Shown here piece by piece: positions 1 through 7,947 of a stretch of DNA of 64,000 nt. Source of the stretch: Pseudomonas sp. ICMP 561 (lineage in GTDB: Bacteria; Pseudomonadota; Gammaproteobacteria; Pseudomonadales; Pseudomonadaceae). Location of the stretch: contig NZ_LKBT01000023.1 of the NCBI RefSeq assembly GCF_002699985.1, forward strand, positions 405,520-469,519, written 5' to 3'. How positions within the stretch are numbered: position 1 is the stretch's first letter; each line of letters starts with the position of its first letter. The position numbers and the translations under genes were made by a program. Below the pieces are notes generated by a model. That model saw only the letters and a list, made by a program, of their open reading frames with translations. It made no database searches and was not told the DNA's origin.

Positions 1-986
1 CGTTGAATGGCTTCGCGGGTTTCCCCGGCGATGTCGCGCCCGCGACTTGTCAGCTGGTTGGCTTGCTGAGTGGCATCGGCCGTGCGCTGCACGTGGCTGG
101 CGACTTCCTGGGTGGTAGCGGCCATCTGATTGATAGCGGTGGCAACTTGCTCGGTCTCGACGCGCTGGCGTTCCAGACCACTGGAGCTGGAGTTGGCCAG
201 GCTGTTGGACTGGCGCGCCTGACCGGTCAGTTGTTCGGCGGTGTCCTGCAGACGCGTCAGGCAGGTTTTCAAACGTGCTTCCTGACTGAGGATCGACATT
301 TCCAGACGGGCCTGCGGGCCGCGGCTGTCGGTGTACATCTGCGCGATCAGCGGATCAGAAGTGGTCTGCTCGGCCAGGCGCAGCAGTCGCTTGATGCCAC
401 GTTGCTGCCAGGACAGGCCCAGCAGGCCCAGCGGCACCGACAAACCGGCAGCCAAGGCGAAGCCCCAGCTGGTGTTGAGCCATACGCCGATCAGGAAGCT
501 GAGCTGACTGACGAGGATGAATGGCAGCCAGTCCTGTAATACCGGCAGCCATTTGTCACGACCTGGAATGGCTGATTTTCCATTGTTCAGGCGGCCGTAA
601 AGGGCTTCGGCCCGCCTGATCTGCTCAGCAGTCGGTTTAACCCGTACTGATTCGAAACCCACGACTTTCTGGTTTTCGAACATTGGCGTGACATAGGCGT
701 TAACCCAGTAATGATCGCCATTCTTGCTGCGGTTTTTGACGATGCCCATCCACGGCAGGCCTTGCTTGAGCGTGCTCCACATATGTTCGAAAACCGCTGA
801 CGGTACGTCTGGGTGGCGAACGGTGTTGTGGGGCGCGTTTAGCAGTTCTTCCCGAGAGAAACCACTGATTTCAACGAAGGCGTCGTTGCAGTAGGTGATC
901 ACGCCGCGGGCGTCTGTGGTTGAAATCAAACGCTGTTGTGCTGGGAATGTCCGTTCGCGTTGAGTGATGGGCTGGTTATTACGCAT
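1..986 (-). CDS. aer: Aer-type PAS chemoreceptor (energy taxis), C-terminus cut by window edge
   Basis: Partial gene; the 3' end lies beyond base 1. The N-terminal ~115 residues form a PAS domain of the Aer kind, with the motifs NDAFVEISGFSREEL, RHPDVP and NGDHYWVNAYVTP that in Aer surround the FAD pocket. Two hydrophobic segments follow at about residues 150-190, then a coiled-coil signalling region (LERQRVETEQVATAINQM) that runs off the window. The family senses redox or electron-transport state through FAD and signals to CheA/CheW from the inner membrane. The ATG complementary to 984-986 gives the usual Aer start. Family assignment is firm; which of several Aer paralogues this is cannot be told. 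Confidence 0.9.
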   Translation of the reverse strand, partial: MRNNQPITQRERTFPAQQRLISTTDARGVITYCNDAFVEISGFSREELLNAPHNTVRHPDVPSAVFEHMWSTLKQGLPWMGIVKNRSKNGDHYWVNAYVTPMFENQKVVGFESVRVKPTAEQIRRAEALYGRLNNGKSAIPGRDKWLPVLQDWLPFILVSQLSFLIGVWLNTSWGFALAAGLSVPLGLLGLSWQQRGIKRLLRLAEQTTSDPLIAQMYTDSRGPQARLEMSILSQEARLKTCLTRLQDTAEQLTGQARQSNSLANSSSSGLERQRVETEQVATAINQMAATTQEVASHVQRTADATQQANQLTSRGRDIAGETREAIQ

Positions 987-1090
987 GAGCTGTCCGATCC
1001 GCTGGGGCTTTGTGACTTTATCGACAAAAATACTCATTTATTGAGCGTTTTTGCCAAATGACCCACAAGTCACGGACGCCAATGACTGAT

Positions 1091-1882
1091 TTAGCGGTTA
1101 AAAACCGGATATGTGAAGAGGCTGAAATGCAGCAGATTGAGCCCGAAATGTGTCGCCACTGCTGCCTGTAGTCCGCCAAAGCGATAGGCAAGGCCATAGC
1201 CTGTTCCGGCGATCCCTGCGAGAAGTGCCCATTGCCATCCGCTTCCCAGATGGGCCAGGCCGAACAGCGCGGATGCTGCAAAAAGCGCCAGCGTTGGCCC
1301 GTAAGGGAAGCGTTGCAGCAGGCGCTGAAAACCGCCCTGTAGATAGGCGCGAAAGAACAGCTCTTCAGTGAGGGTGACCAGTAACAGATTGTTCAACAGC
1401 CATAGCACGCCTTGCGCTGGCCATTTTGGCGACCAGCCGGTGACGCCCAGCATGACTGCCAGTGTCATGCAGACCGAGCTTGTACCTAGCAAGGTCAGCA
1501 CTGCGGTTTTCAATGCTCGCCTTGCCGGTATTGCCGGTAACAGCCACGGACAGGCCAGCACGATCCAGAAGCCGATCAGTGGTTTGTCCAGATAGAAGTA
1601 CATCGAGAAGGGTGCTGCTTCGGGGGAAAGGCGTTGAGCCGCGATGACCCGCTCACTGAAGAAGCCGGGCAGCCAGTGAATCGCCAACCCGAAGGCGAGG
1701 GCGATGAACAACCCGTGACCGAAGCACACGATCGTCCGCTGGCTGAATTGCGTCACGCAGATGCCTGCCATTACCAGCAGCCCGAAAGTCACCGCTGCTG
1801 GCAGGCTGAGGTCGCCAAAGCTCAGGGCAATGCAATAGCCGAGGGTGAGTAAAGTCAGACTGGTCCAGCGTATCGCCGGCAT
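1091..1882 (-). CDS. CPBP family intramembrane glutamic endopeptidase
   Basis: A 263-residue hydrophobic protein with about eight membrane segments. The CPBP/Abi signature is present: the EELFFR motif near residues 174-179, a FGLAHLG motif near 200 and a THFGLN motif near 243, which supply the conserved Glu, Arg and His residues of this membrane-embedded protease family. I chose the ATG at 1882 because the longer reading frame upstream has no membrane-protein character. Substrate and role are unknown; bacterial members have been linked to peptide maturation or bacteriocin self-immunity, but nothing nearby supports that here. Confidence 0.85.
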   Translation of the reverse strand: MPAIRWTSLTLLTLGYCIALSFGDLSLPAAVTFGLLVMAGICVTQFSQRTIVCFGHGLFIALAFGLAIHWLPGFFSERVIAAQRLSPEAAPFSMYFYLDKPLIGFWIVLACPWLLPAIPARRALKTAVLTLLGTSSVCMTLAVMLGVTGWSPKWPAQGVLWLLNNLLLVTLTEELFFRAYLQGGFQRLLQRFPYGPTLALFAASALFGLAHLGSGWQWALLAGIAGTGYGLAYRFGGLQAAVATHFGLNLLHFSLFTYPVFNR

Positions 1883-2039
1883 GGTTGCTCCTGGAATCCG
1901 TTCGCGCGTGTCGCTTCGGGCCGCTTGCAGAGTGCTGGTGTTTAAGCGGGCGCCAAGCTTCACTGATCCTGCGTGTTCATTTCCAGTTCTTTTGTCAGTG
2001 TTGTCTGAGGGAAAGTTTTGTCGGATGTTTCCGCAAGTC

Positions 2040-2068
2040 AAAAAAAGGCCGCTTGCGAGGAAGCGGCC
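2040..2068 (-). terminator. Rho-independent terminator of the MFS gene
   Basis: Read on the minus strand, an 8-bp stem (GGCCGCTT / AAGCGGCC) with a 6-nt loop is followed by seven T residues, about 20 nt after the stop codon of the MFS carrier. Confidence 0.85.
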
Positions 2069-2088
2069 TGATGGATGCGCAGCGTGAA

Positions 2089-3426
2089 TCAGTCCTTGAG
2101 CGTTTCCACCTTGCGTGGGGCCATGAAGTACATCCAGGTCAGGGCAATGAAGTACATCGCCGGGATCATGGTGAACAGCACGCTGTAATTGTTGTTGGTC
2201 GCGGTCAGAACGGCGCCCACGATCTGGGTCATGAACATCCCGCCGATTGCAGCGCACATGCCGCCGAAGCCGAACACGGTACTCATCAGATGTTTAGGCG
2301 TGTAGTCCATCACCAGACTCCAGATATTGGCAGTCCAGGCCTGATGCGCACCCACGGCGAGGGAGATCGCTAATACTGCGACCCAGAGTCCACTGGCGTT
2401 GGCGGCAAAAATCACGCTGCAGATGGTGATGGCAAATATCAGCATCGACAGCAAACGGGCCGTGGTAGCGCGCATGCCTCGGCCGATCAGCCAGGACGAG
2501 AGAATGCCGCCGCCTATGCTGCCGAAGTCAGCGGTCAGCCAGATCAGGATCAACGGGATGCCCATCTGGGTCACGCTGATACCCAGGTTGTATTGCTGAT
2601 TGAGAAACGGCGGCAGCCAGTACAAGTAGAACCAGAACACAGGCGCTGTCAGCGAGTAGGCAATGGCGAAGGCCCAGGTGCCGCGCATTTTCAGGATGTG
2701 CGAGAAGGGCACTTTGACCGGCTCGGGTTCAGGGTTCTGATTGATGTAATCCAGTTCGGTCTGGCTGACGCTCGGATGCTCTTCGGGGTTGTAGTACTTG
2801 AGGCGCCAGGTCACGACCCAGAACAGGCCGAGCAAGCCCATGCTGACGAACGCGGCTTGCCAGCCCCAGATGGTCAGAATGAACGGCAGCAGCGCAGGGG
2901 TGAGCATCGCACCAACGTTGGTCCCGGCATTGAAAATGCCGGTGGCAATGGCCCGTTCACCTGCGGGGAACCACAGCCGGGTGGTCTTGACGCACGCCGG
3001 GTAGTTGGCCGCTTCTGTCAGGCCAAGAATGAACCGGCAGATCATGAAGCCTGTGGCCGAAGTGGCCAGACCATGGGCGCCGGTGGCGAAACTCCACAAC
3101 AGTACGGCGAGGAAGAAGGCGCGTTTCACGCCGACCCTGTCGATGAAGCGACCTTGCAGGAGGAAGCCTGCGGCGTAACCCACCTGGAACCAGAAGTTGA
3201 TGTTGGCGTAATCCATCGCCGTCCAGCCCATTTCCTTGGCCAGGATGGGCTGCATGACACCCAGGGCGGCGCGGTCGATGTAGTTCAGGGTGGTCGCAAA
3301 AAATACCAGCGCGAGCATACCCCAGCGAACTTTACCGACGGCCATGGCACCGCGGATTTTCTCGCCCATACTGGCATGCGGATGAGCGACGTTAGCCGTC
3401 TTGGCGGCAGAGTGTGTGTGAATCAT
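2089..3426 (-). CDS. MFS transporter, anion:cation symporter (ACS) type; probable shikimate/quinate importer
   Basis: A 445-residue carrier with twelve predicted membrane segments. It has ACS-family features such as LNYIDRAALGVMQP in the first helix and a loop reading CRFILGLTEAANYPACVK around residue 130. Proton-driven uptake of organic anions is the usual role. Its neighbour across about 590 bp, transcribed divergently, is quiC, followed by a TetR regulator and aroE, so import of shikimate, quinate or a related hydroaromatic acid is the natural inference. Similar ACS carriers take galactonate or phthalate, so the substrate rests on context only. The gene ends in its own hairpin terminator. 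Confidence 0.85.
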   Translation of the reverse strand: MIHTHSAAKTANVAHPHASMGEKIRGAMAVGKVRWGMLALVFFATTLNYIDRAALGVMQPILAKEMGWTAMDYANINFWFQVGYAAGFLLQGRFIDRVGVKRAFFLAVLLWSFATGAHGLATSATGFMICRFILGLTEAANYPACVKTTRLWFPAGERAIATGIFNAGTNVGAMLTPALLPFILTIWGWQAAFVSMGLLGLFWVVTWRLKYYNPEEHPSVSQTELDYINQNPEPEPVKVPFSHILKMRGTWAFAIAYSLTAPVFWFYLYWLPPFLNQQYNLGISVTQMGIPLILIWLTADFGSIGGGILSSWLIGRGMRATTARLLSMLIFAITICSVIFAANASGLWVAVLAISLAVGAHQAWTANIWSLVMDYTPKHLMSTVFGFGGMCAAIGGMFMTQIVGAVLTATNNNYSVLFTMIPAMYFIALTWMYFMAPRKVETLKD

Positions 3427-3853
3427 GGTTAAGCCGTCCGTTCCAGGATTCAGGCAAGTGGCCCTGAATCAGGCTATAAAAGCCAATCTGTGAAAGCGTC
3501 TCGAATCGTGGCCGAAGAGGGCCGCAGTGCTCTACAACGACGGTTACGCCGCAGGAGCTGATTTCGTGGGCGCTGGATTTTAATCAGGCTGAAGCCGATC
3601 CGATACGCGTTTCTATCAATGCGGGCGATAGAGAGGTATTTATCGGCTTGCGAGCCAGGGCTGAGTAGCCAACAGGACCGGGACGGAAGCGGGGGGAATC
3701 AATATATGAAGGCATGTGCGTGACCCTGTTTTTGAAATTGTTATGGTGTGCTTGCAAGGGTGTTATCAACTTCAGGCGGTTGGCCTTGTTCGACAATGTG
3801 CGGCTGATGTTGAGCACGGCCGACAAAAGCGTCAATCAGACAAATCTGCTTTT
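3427..3853. other. Divergent intergenic region between MFS gene and quiC
   Basis: About 590 bp separate the two start codons (3426 and 4020); this entry covers the part before the recognised quiC promoter elements. Short open frames exist on both strands (for example 43 codons from 3712 on the minus strand) but lack convincing ribosome binding sites or protein-like composition. I could not find a copy of the quiC/aroE shared promoter motif on the MFS side. Confidence 0.5.
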
Positions 3854-3868
3854 GGGCGATTATCGAAC
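3854..3868 (-). promoter_or_regulatory. PcaR-like operator upstream of quiC
   Basis: On the minus strand the site reads GTTCGATAATCGCCC. From memory, the 15-bp site bound by the IclR-family regulator PcaR in Pseudomonas putida pca promoters is GTTCGATAATCGCAC, which would be a 14 of 15 match. It lies just upstream of the putative quiC -10 region. Because QuiC makes protocatechuate, the entry compound of the pca pathway, control by PcaR would make metabolic sense. Binding itself is inferred. Confidence 0.55.
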
Positions 3869-3875
3869 ATTAAAC

Positions 3876-3895
3876 TAACTGTCTGGTACATTATG
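3876..3895 (+). promoter_or_regulatory. quiC promoter/operator element shared with aroE
   Basis: TAACTGTCTGGTACATTATG here matches 17 of 20 positions of the element upstream of aroE (7766-7785, minus strand). Both copies contain TGGTACATT, which fits an extended -10 (TG-N-TACATT), preceded by a partial dyad best seen in the aroE copy (ACCA-N2-TGGT). The likely binder is the TetR regulator encoded between the two genes. Confidence 0.6.
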
Positions 3896-4019
3896 AATTG
3901 CGATGGCCGTTGGCCGGGAGAATAATTCAGTTACCCCCCGTCCGTACTTTTGCCGTCCCTGCGTTCGGGGGGCATTTGAAATGCGATCCGCAGAGGTCGC
4001 GATCTCACAGGAGTCAAAC

Positions 4020-5927
4020 ATGCAACGTTCGATTGCCACCGTTTCCTTGAGCGGAACCCTGCCGGAAAAACTCGAAGCCATCGCCGCTGCCGGCTTTGAC
4101 GGTGTCGAGATTTTCGAAAATGACCTCCTTTACTACGATGGCAGCCCCCGCCATGTGCGGCAGATCTGCGCCGATCTGGGCATTGCCATTACCTTGTTCC
4201 AGCCTTTCCGGGACTTCGAGGGCTGCCGCCGCGACCGCTTGCCCCGCAACCTGGACCGCGCCGAACGCAAGTTCGATTTGATGCAGGAACTGGGCACCGA
4301 TCTGGTGCTGGTCTGCAGCAACAGCGCCGCCGACTCTCTGGGTGACGAACATATCCTGCGTGATGACCTGGCGATGCTGGCCGAGCGTGCGGGTGCCCGT
4401 CAGTTGCGAGTGGGCTACGAAGCGCTGGCCTGGGGCCGGCACGTCAATACCTGGCAACAAGTCTGGAATCTGGTGAAACAGGTCGATCATCCCGCCTTGG
4501 GCGTGTTGCTCGACAGTTTCCACACCTTGTCCCTAAAGGGCGATCCGAGCGCGATTGCGCAGATCCCCGGCGACAAGATCTTCTTTGTGCAAATGGCCGA
4601 CGCGCCGATTCTGGCCATGGACGTCATGGAGTGGAGCCGTCACTTCCGCTGCTTCCCCGGCCAGGGAGAGTTCGATCTGCCGGGCTTCCTCGCACCGATT
4701 CTGAAAACGGGTTACACCGGGCCGCTGTCGCTGGAAATCTTCAATGACGGCTTCCGTGCCGCGCCGCCGCGTTCCAATGCTGCCGATGGCTTGCGTTCGT
4801 TGCTTTATCTGGAAGAGAAAACCCGGCTGTTGCTTGAGCAGCAGAATGAACCCGTTGCCAAGGACCTGTTGTTCAGCCCGCCACCTGCCAGCACTTACAA
4901 CGGCGTCGAGTTTCTCGAGTTTGCGGTGGACGACGCTCAGGGCGCGCGCCTTGCCGGTTGGCTGAGTAATCTCGGTTTCGCCAGGCTTGGCCAGCACCGG
5001 TCCAAAGCGGTCAGCCTGATGGGGCAGGGCGATATCAAGATCGTGCTCAACGCCGAACCTTATTCATTTGCCCACAGTTTTTTTGAGGCCCACGGTCCTT
5101 CGCTTTGCGCCACTGCCTTGCGTGTCGAGAACGGTTCGGCAGCGCTGGAGCGTGCCCAGGCGTTCAAAGGTCAGCCGTATCGCGGGCTGGTCGGGCCTAA
5201 CGAGCGGGAAGTGCCATCGGTACGCGCGCCGGATGGCAGCCTGATTTACCTGGTCGAGCCTGCTGTGCCGGGTGAATCGATATACGACATCGACTTCATG
5301 GTTAACCCGAACGCCCAGGCCGGTGGCGGCCTACAGCGCATCGATCACATGGCCATGGCGCTGCCCGCCGACAGCCTGGACAGTTGGGTGCTGTTCTATA
5401 AAAGTCTGCTGGATTTCGAAGCCGACGACGAAGTCGTTCTGCCCGACCCTTATGGTCTGGTGAAAAGCCGGGCGTTGCGCAGCCGTTGCAGCACAGTGCG
5501 TTTGCCGCTGAATATTTCGGAAAACCGCAACACGGCAATCTCTCACGCACTGTCCAGTTATCGAGGCTCAGGCGTGCACCACATCGCTTTTGCCTGCGAG
5601 GATATCTTTGCCGAAGTCAGCCGCGCCAAAGAGGCTGGCTTGAAGCTGCTGGACATCCCGCTCAATTACTACGACGATCTGGCCGCGCGCTTTGATTTCG
5701 ATGACGAATTCCTCAGCGAACTGGCTTATTACAACGTGCTTTATGACCGCGATGCCCAGGGCGGCGAGCTGTTTCACGTGTACACCGAGCCGTTCGACGA
5801 TCGCTTTTTCTTCGAGATTCTGCAGCGCAAGAATGGCTATGTGGGTTACGGCGCCGCCAACGTTGCAGTACGTCTGGCAGCCATGGCCAAGACACGCAGC
5901 GGAGCCGCTCGTCAGGCCCGGCTCTGA
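4020..5927 (+). CDS. quiC: Two-domain 3-dehydroshikimate dehydratase (sugar phosphate isomerase-like + HPPD-like)
   Basis: A 635-residue soluble enzyme expected to convert 3-dehydroshikimate to protocatechuate. Residues 1 to about 280 form a TIM barrel of the xylose-isomerase type with the expected metal ligands in YEALAWG (Glu), LLDSFHTL (Asp), FFVQMAD (Gln) and LSLEIFND (Glu). The C-terminal half is a vicinal-oxygen-chelate fold like 4-hydroxyphenylpyruvate dioxygenase, keeping metal ligands in RIDHMA, VHHIAF and FFFEIL. This fused architecture is that of pseudomonad QuiC1; the role of the C-terminal half is poorly understood. The start at 4020 follows AGGAG and replaces a longer frame opening at 3903. 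Often annotated simply as 4-hydroxyphenylpyruvate dioxygenase, which would be misleading. Confidence 0.9.
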   Translation: MQRSIATVSLSGTLPEKLEAIAAAGFDGVEIFENDLLYYDGSPRHVRQICADLGIAITLFQPFRDFEGCRRDRLPRNLDRAERKFDLMQELGTDLVLVCSNSAADSLGDEHILRDDLAMLAERAGARQLRVGYEALAWGRHVNTWQQVWNLVKQVDHPALGVLLDSFHTLSLKGDPSAIAQIPGDKIFFVQMADAPILAMDVMEWSRHFRCFPGQGEFDLPGFLAPILKTGYTGPLSLEIFNDGFRAAPPRSNAADGLRSLLYLEEKTRLLLEQQNEPVAKDLLFSPPPASTYNGVEFLEFAVDDAQGARLAGWLSNLGFARLGQHRSKAVSLMGQGDIKIVLNAEPYSFAHSFFEAHGPSLCATALRVENGSAALERAQAFKGQPYRGLVGPNEREVPSVRAPDGSLIYLVEPAVPGESIYDIDFMVNPNAQAGGGLQRIDHMAMALPADSLDSWVLFYKSLLDFEADDEVVLPDPYGLVKSRALRSRCSTVRLPLNISENRNTAISHALSSYRGSGVHHIAFACEDIFAEVSRAKEAGLKLLDIPLNYYDDLAARFDFDDEFLSELAYYNVLYDRDAQGGELFHVYTEPFDDRFFFEILQRKNGYVGYGAANVAVRLAAMAKTRSGAARQARL

Positions 5928-6020
5928 TCCATGTAGCGCAGTCATTTTGAGCCTCGAGGGCGGCACCAGGACTATGAGAAACATAGCACCGCCCCGATCC
6001 GACCGTGGTATGCCGCTGAA

Positions 6021-6692
6021 ATGACAACTATTGATGAAAGTGCCGTGATCGCCCCGGTTAGAACAACGGCGACAGGGCGCAAGAATAATCCGGAAAAAAC
6101 CCGGGATGACATCCTTCAGGCAGCCATTGCCGAGTTCGTCGCCCAGGGTTTGTCCGGCGCGCGTGTCGACGCTATCGCCGAGCGTACAAAAACCTCCAAG
6201 CGGATGATTTATTACTACTTCAACAGCAAGGAGCAGTTGTACGCCGAGGTGCTGGAAAGGCTTTATGGCGACATTCGCCGCACGGAAAGCGGACTCAATC
6301 TGGATGCGCTGGAGCCCATGCAGGCCATTGAGCGGCTGGTGGAGTTCACCTTCGATCACCACGACCGTAACGTCGACTTCGTGCGGATCGTGTGTATCGA
6401 GAACATCCACAACGGCGAGAACGTCAAACAGTCACCGACCATCCGCCAGTTGAGCCAGAACATTGTCAGCATTCTCGACAATATTTTGCGTCGCGGCGAA
6501 GCGCTAGGAGTGTTTCGCCAAGGCGTGAACGCTATTGATCTGCATCTGATGATCAGCTCGTTCTGTTTCTACCGGATCTCGAACCGCCACACCTTTTCCG
6601 AGATCTTCCAGATCGAATTGGTCAACGACGAGATCAAACAGCGGCACAAGGCGATGCTGTGTGATTCGGTGAGTCGATACTTGCGGCCGTAG
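6021..6692 (+). CDS. TetR family regulator of the shikimate/quinate module
   Basis: A 223-residue regulator. After a disordered N-terminus of about 27 residues comes a TetR DNA-binding domain (KTRDDILQAAIAEFVAQG, then RTKTSKRMIYYYFNSKEQLY as the recognition region), and a C-terminal ligand-binding domain of about 140 residues. It sits between quiC and aroE, so hydroaromatic compounds or protocatechuate are candidate effectors. The probable target is the 20-bp element found before both quiC and aroE. The stop codon TAG lies inside the left arm of a REP palindrome. Confidence 0.88.
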   Translation: MTTIDESAVIAPVRTTATGRKNNPEKTRDDILQAAIAEFVAQGLSGARVDAIAERTKTSKRMIYYYFNSKEQLYAEVLERLYGDIRRTESGLNLDALEPMQAIERLVEFTFDHHDRNVDFVRIVCIENIHNGENVKQSPTIRQLSQNIVSILDNILRRGEALGVFRQGVNAIDLHLMISSFCFYRISNRHTFSEIFQIELVNDEIKQRHKAMLCDSVSRYLRP

Positions 6693-6780
6693 GACCGGCT
6701 TTAGCCGGGAGGACGTGGGAACACTCACCGAACCTTCTTCGCCAGAAATACCGCTCTCCCGGCTAAAGCCGGTCCTACGG
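6687..6780. repeat. REP inverted pair (family A: GTAGGACCGGCTTTAGCCGG)
   Basis: Left arm 6687-6711 and right arm 6756-6780 are perfect 25-nt reverse complements around a 44-nt centre. A second element of the same family lies at 11995-12085. It overlaps the TetR stop codon and lies between two convergent genes, where it could also act as a terminator or mRNA-stabilising hairpin. Confidence 0.85.
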
Positions 6781-6850
6781 GATTAAAGGCCACCATGGAA
6801 TCTCCCACAAGGGAATGGAGGCATCTGAAGACATCAATTCAAGCCAGTAG

Positions 6851-7711
6851 TCATTCACCCATGCTCGCAAAGTGATCCTGCATGCGCCCCGCATCGGCCG
6901 TCTGGCCGCTGAACAGTTCAAAGGCCTTCACCGCCTGAAACACCGCCATGGTGCCGCCGTCCAGCGTGCGGCAACCCAGGGCGCGGGCGTGTTTGAGCAG
7001 TTCGGTTTCAAGCGGGAAATAGATAATTTCTGCGACCCACAGGGCTTTATGCAACAGCTCCGGAGGTAGCGGTGTACCAGGCAGTTTGGTCATGCCGACC
7101 GGGGTGGTGTTTACCAGGCCATCGGCAGCGGCCATGGCTTCACGCAAATCCCGACCTACCAACGCCCGGTTCGCGCCGAAGTGGCTATTCAGGTTGTCCA
7201 CAAGGCCCTGGGCTCTTGCCGGATCCACTTCGAAAATACTCAATTGTTCGACGCCTTCGGCCAGCAAGGCATGGGCCACTGCGGCGCCCGCGCCACCGGC
7301 ACCCATCTGCACCACGCGCTGGCGGGGCACGTCATTGAGGCCGCGACGGAAACCTTCGGCGAAACCCAGGCAATCGGTGTTGTGGCCAATCCGCTGACCA
7401 TCCTTGAACAGCACCGTGTTCACCGCGCCGATACCCCGGGCCTCAGGCGAGAGGTCATCCAGTAGCGGGATAACCGCCTGTTTGCAGGGAAAGGTAATGT
7501 TCAGCCCGGTGTAACCCAGGCGCTGGGCACTGGTGATCAAGTCCGGCAGGGCGGTGATGTCGAGTTTGAGTGCATCGAGGTCGAGCAGTCGATACAGATA
7601 GCGGATGCCTTGGGCATCGCCTTCGTGCTCATGCAGCGCCGGGGTGCGCGAGGCCTGGATACCCGAACCGATGAGGCCGGCGAGAATGGACGGTTTACGA
7701 ATGAAAGTCAT
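6851..7711 (-). CDS. aroE: Shikimate (quinate) dehydrogenase, AroE family, catabolic type
   Basis: A 286-residue NAD(P)-dependent dehydrogenase that interconverts shikimate and 3-dehydroshikimate. The substrate domain has GLNITFPCKQ with the catalytic Lys and GHNTDCLGF with the catalytic Asp; the dinucleotide-binding loop is MGAGGAGAAVAHAL. The protein opens with an extension (MTFIRKPSILAGLIGSGIQASRTPALHE) and differs from the compact biosynthetic AroE; a biosynthetic copy would be expected elsewhere. Placement beside quiC and a TetR regulator, with a matching promoter element, argues for a catabolic role feeding QuiC. Cofactor preference and activity on quinate cannot be read from the sequence. 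Confidence 0.88.
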   Translation of the reverse strand: MTFIRKPSILAGLIGSGIQASRTPALHEHEGDAQGIRYLYRLLDLDALKLDITALPDLITSAQRLGYTGLNITFPCKQAVIPLLDDLSPEARGIGAVNTVLFKDGQRIGHNTDCLGFAEGFRRGLNDVPRQRVVQMGAGGAGAAVAHALLAEGVEQLSIFEVDPARAQGLVDNLNSHFGANRALVGRDLREAMAAADGLVNTTPVGMTKLPGTPLPPELLHKALWVAEIIYFPLETELLKHARALGCRTLDGGTMAVFQAVKAFELFSGQTADAGRMQDHFASMGE

Positions 7712-7765
7712 GGCGATCGGCTCTTATTAGATGCCGCATTCAGGGATCGAAGGATGCGGTTTAAG

Positions 7766-7785
7766 CAAAATGTACCAGATGGTTA
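7766..7785 (-). promoter_or_regulatory. aroE promoter/operator element shared with quiC
   Basis: Minus-strand TAACCATCTGGTACATTTTG, 55 to 74 bp before the aroE start, is the partner of the element at 3876-3895. It contains ACCA-TC-TGGT, an imperfect dyad overlapping an extended -10 (TGGTACATT). Confidence 0.6.
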
Positions 7786-7856
7786 ATTTTGCGGAAGAGC
7801 CAGGATGAAGGCAAGGCGATAAATCTGTTCGTTTATCGCCCTTTGAATGTGGTCTG

Positions 7857-7941
7857 TTGGAGCCGAGCTTGCTCGCGAAGAACGATAACGCGGTACGCAG
7901 GCATACCGTGTTGACCGGTTCGCGGGCAAGCCTCGCTCCAA
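7857..7941. repeat. REP inverted pair (family B: TTGGAGCGAGGCTTGCCCGCGAA), diverged left arm
   Basis: The right arm (7919-7941) is the consensus reverse complement; the left arm (7857-7880) differs from the consensus at several bases. Related copies lie at 18044, 22721 and 58326. Confidence 0.8.
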
Positions 7942-7947
7942 CCAGAG

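Noticed and set aside
3584..3835. 83-codon minus-strand frame between the MFS gene and quiC
   Set aside because: No ribosome binding site, no hydrophobic or domain pattern, and codon use unlike neighbours.
4020..5927. Annotation as a plain 4-hydroxyphenylpyruvate dioxygenase
   Set aside because: The N-terminal half is a TIM barrel with dehydroshikimate dehydratase metal ligands and the gene sits with aroE and a TetR regulator.
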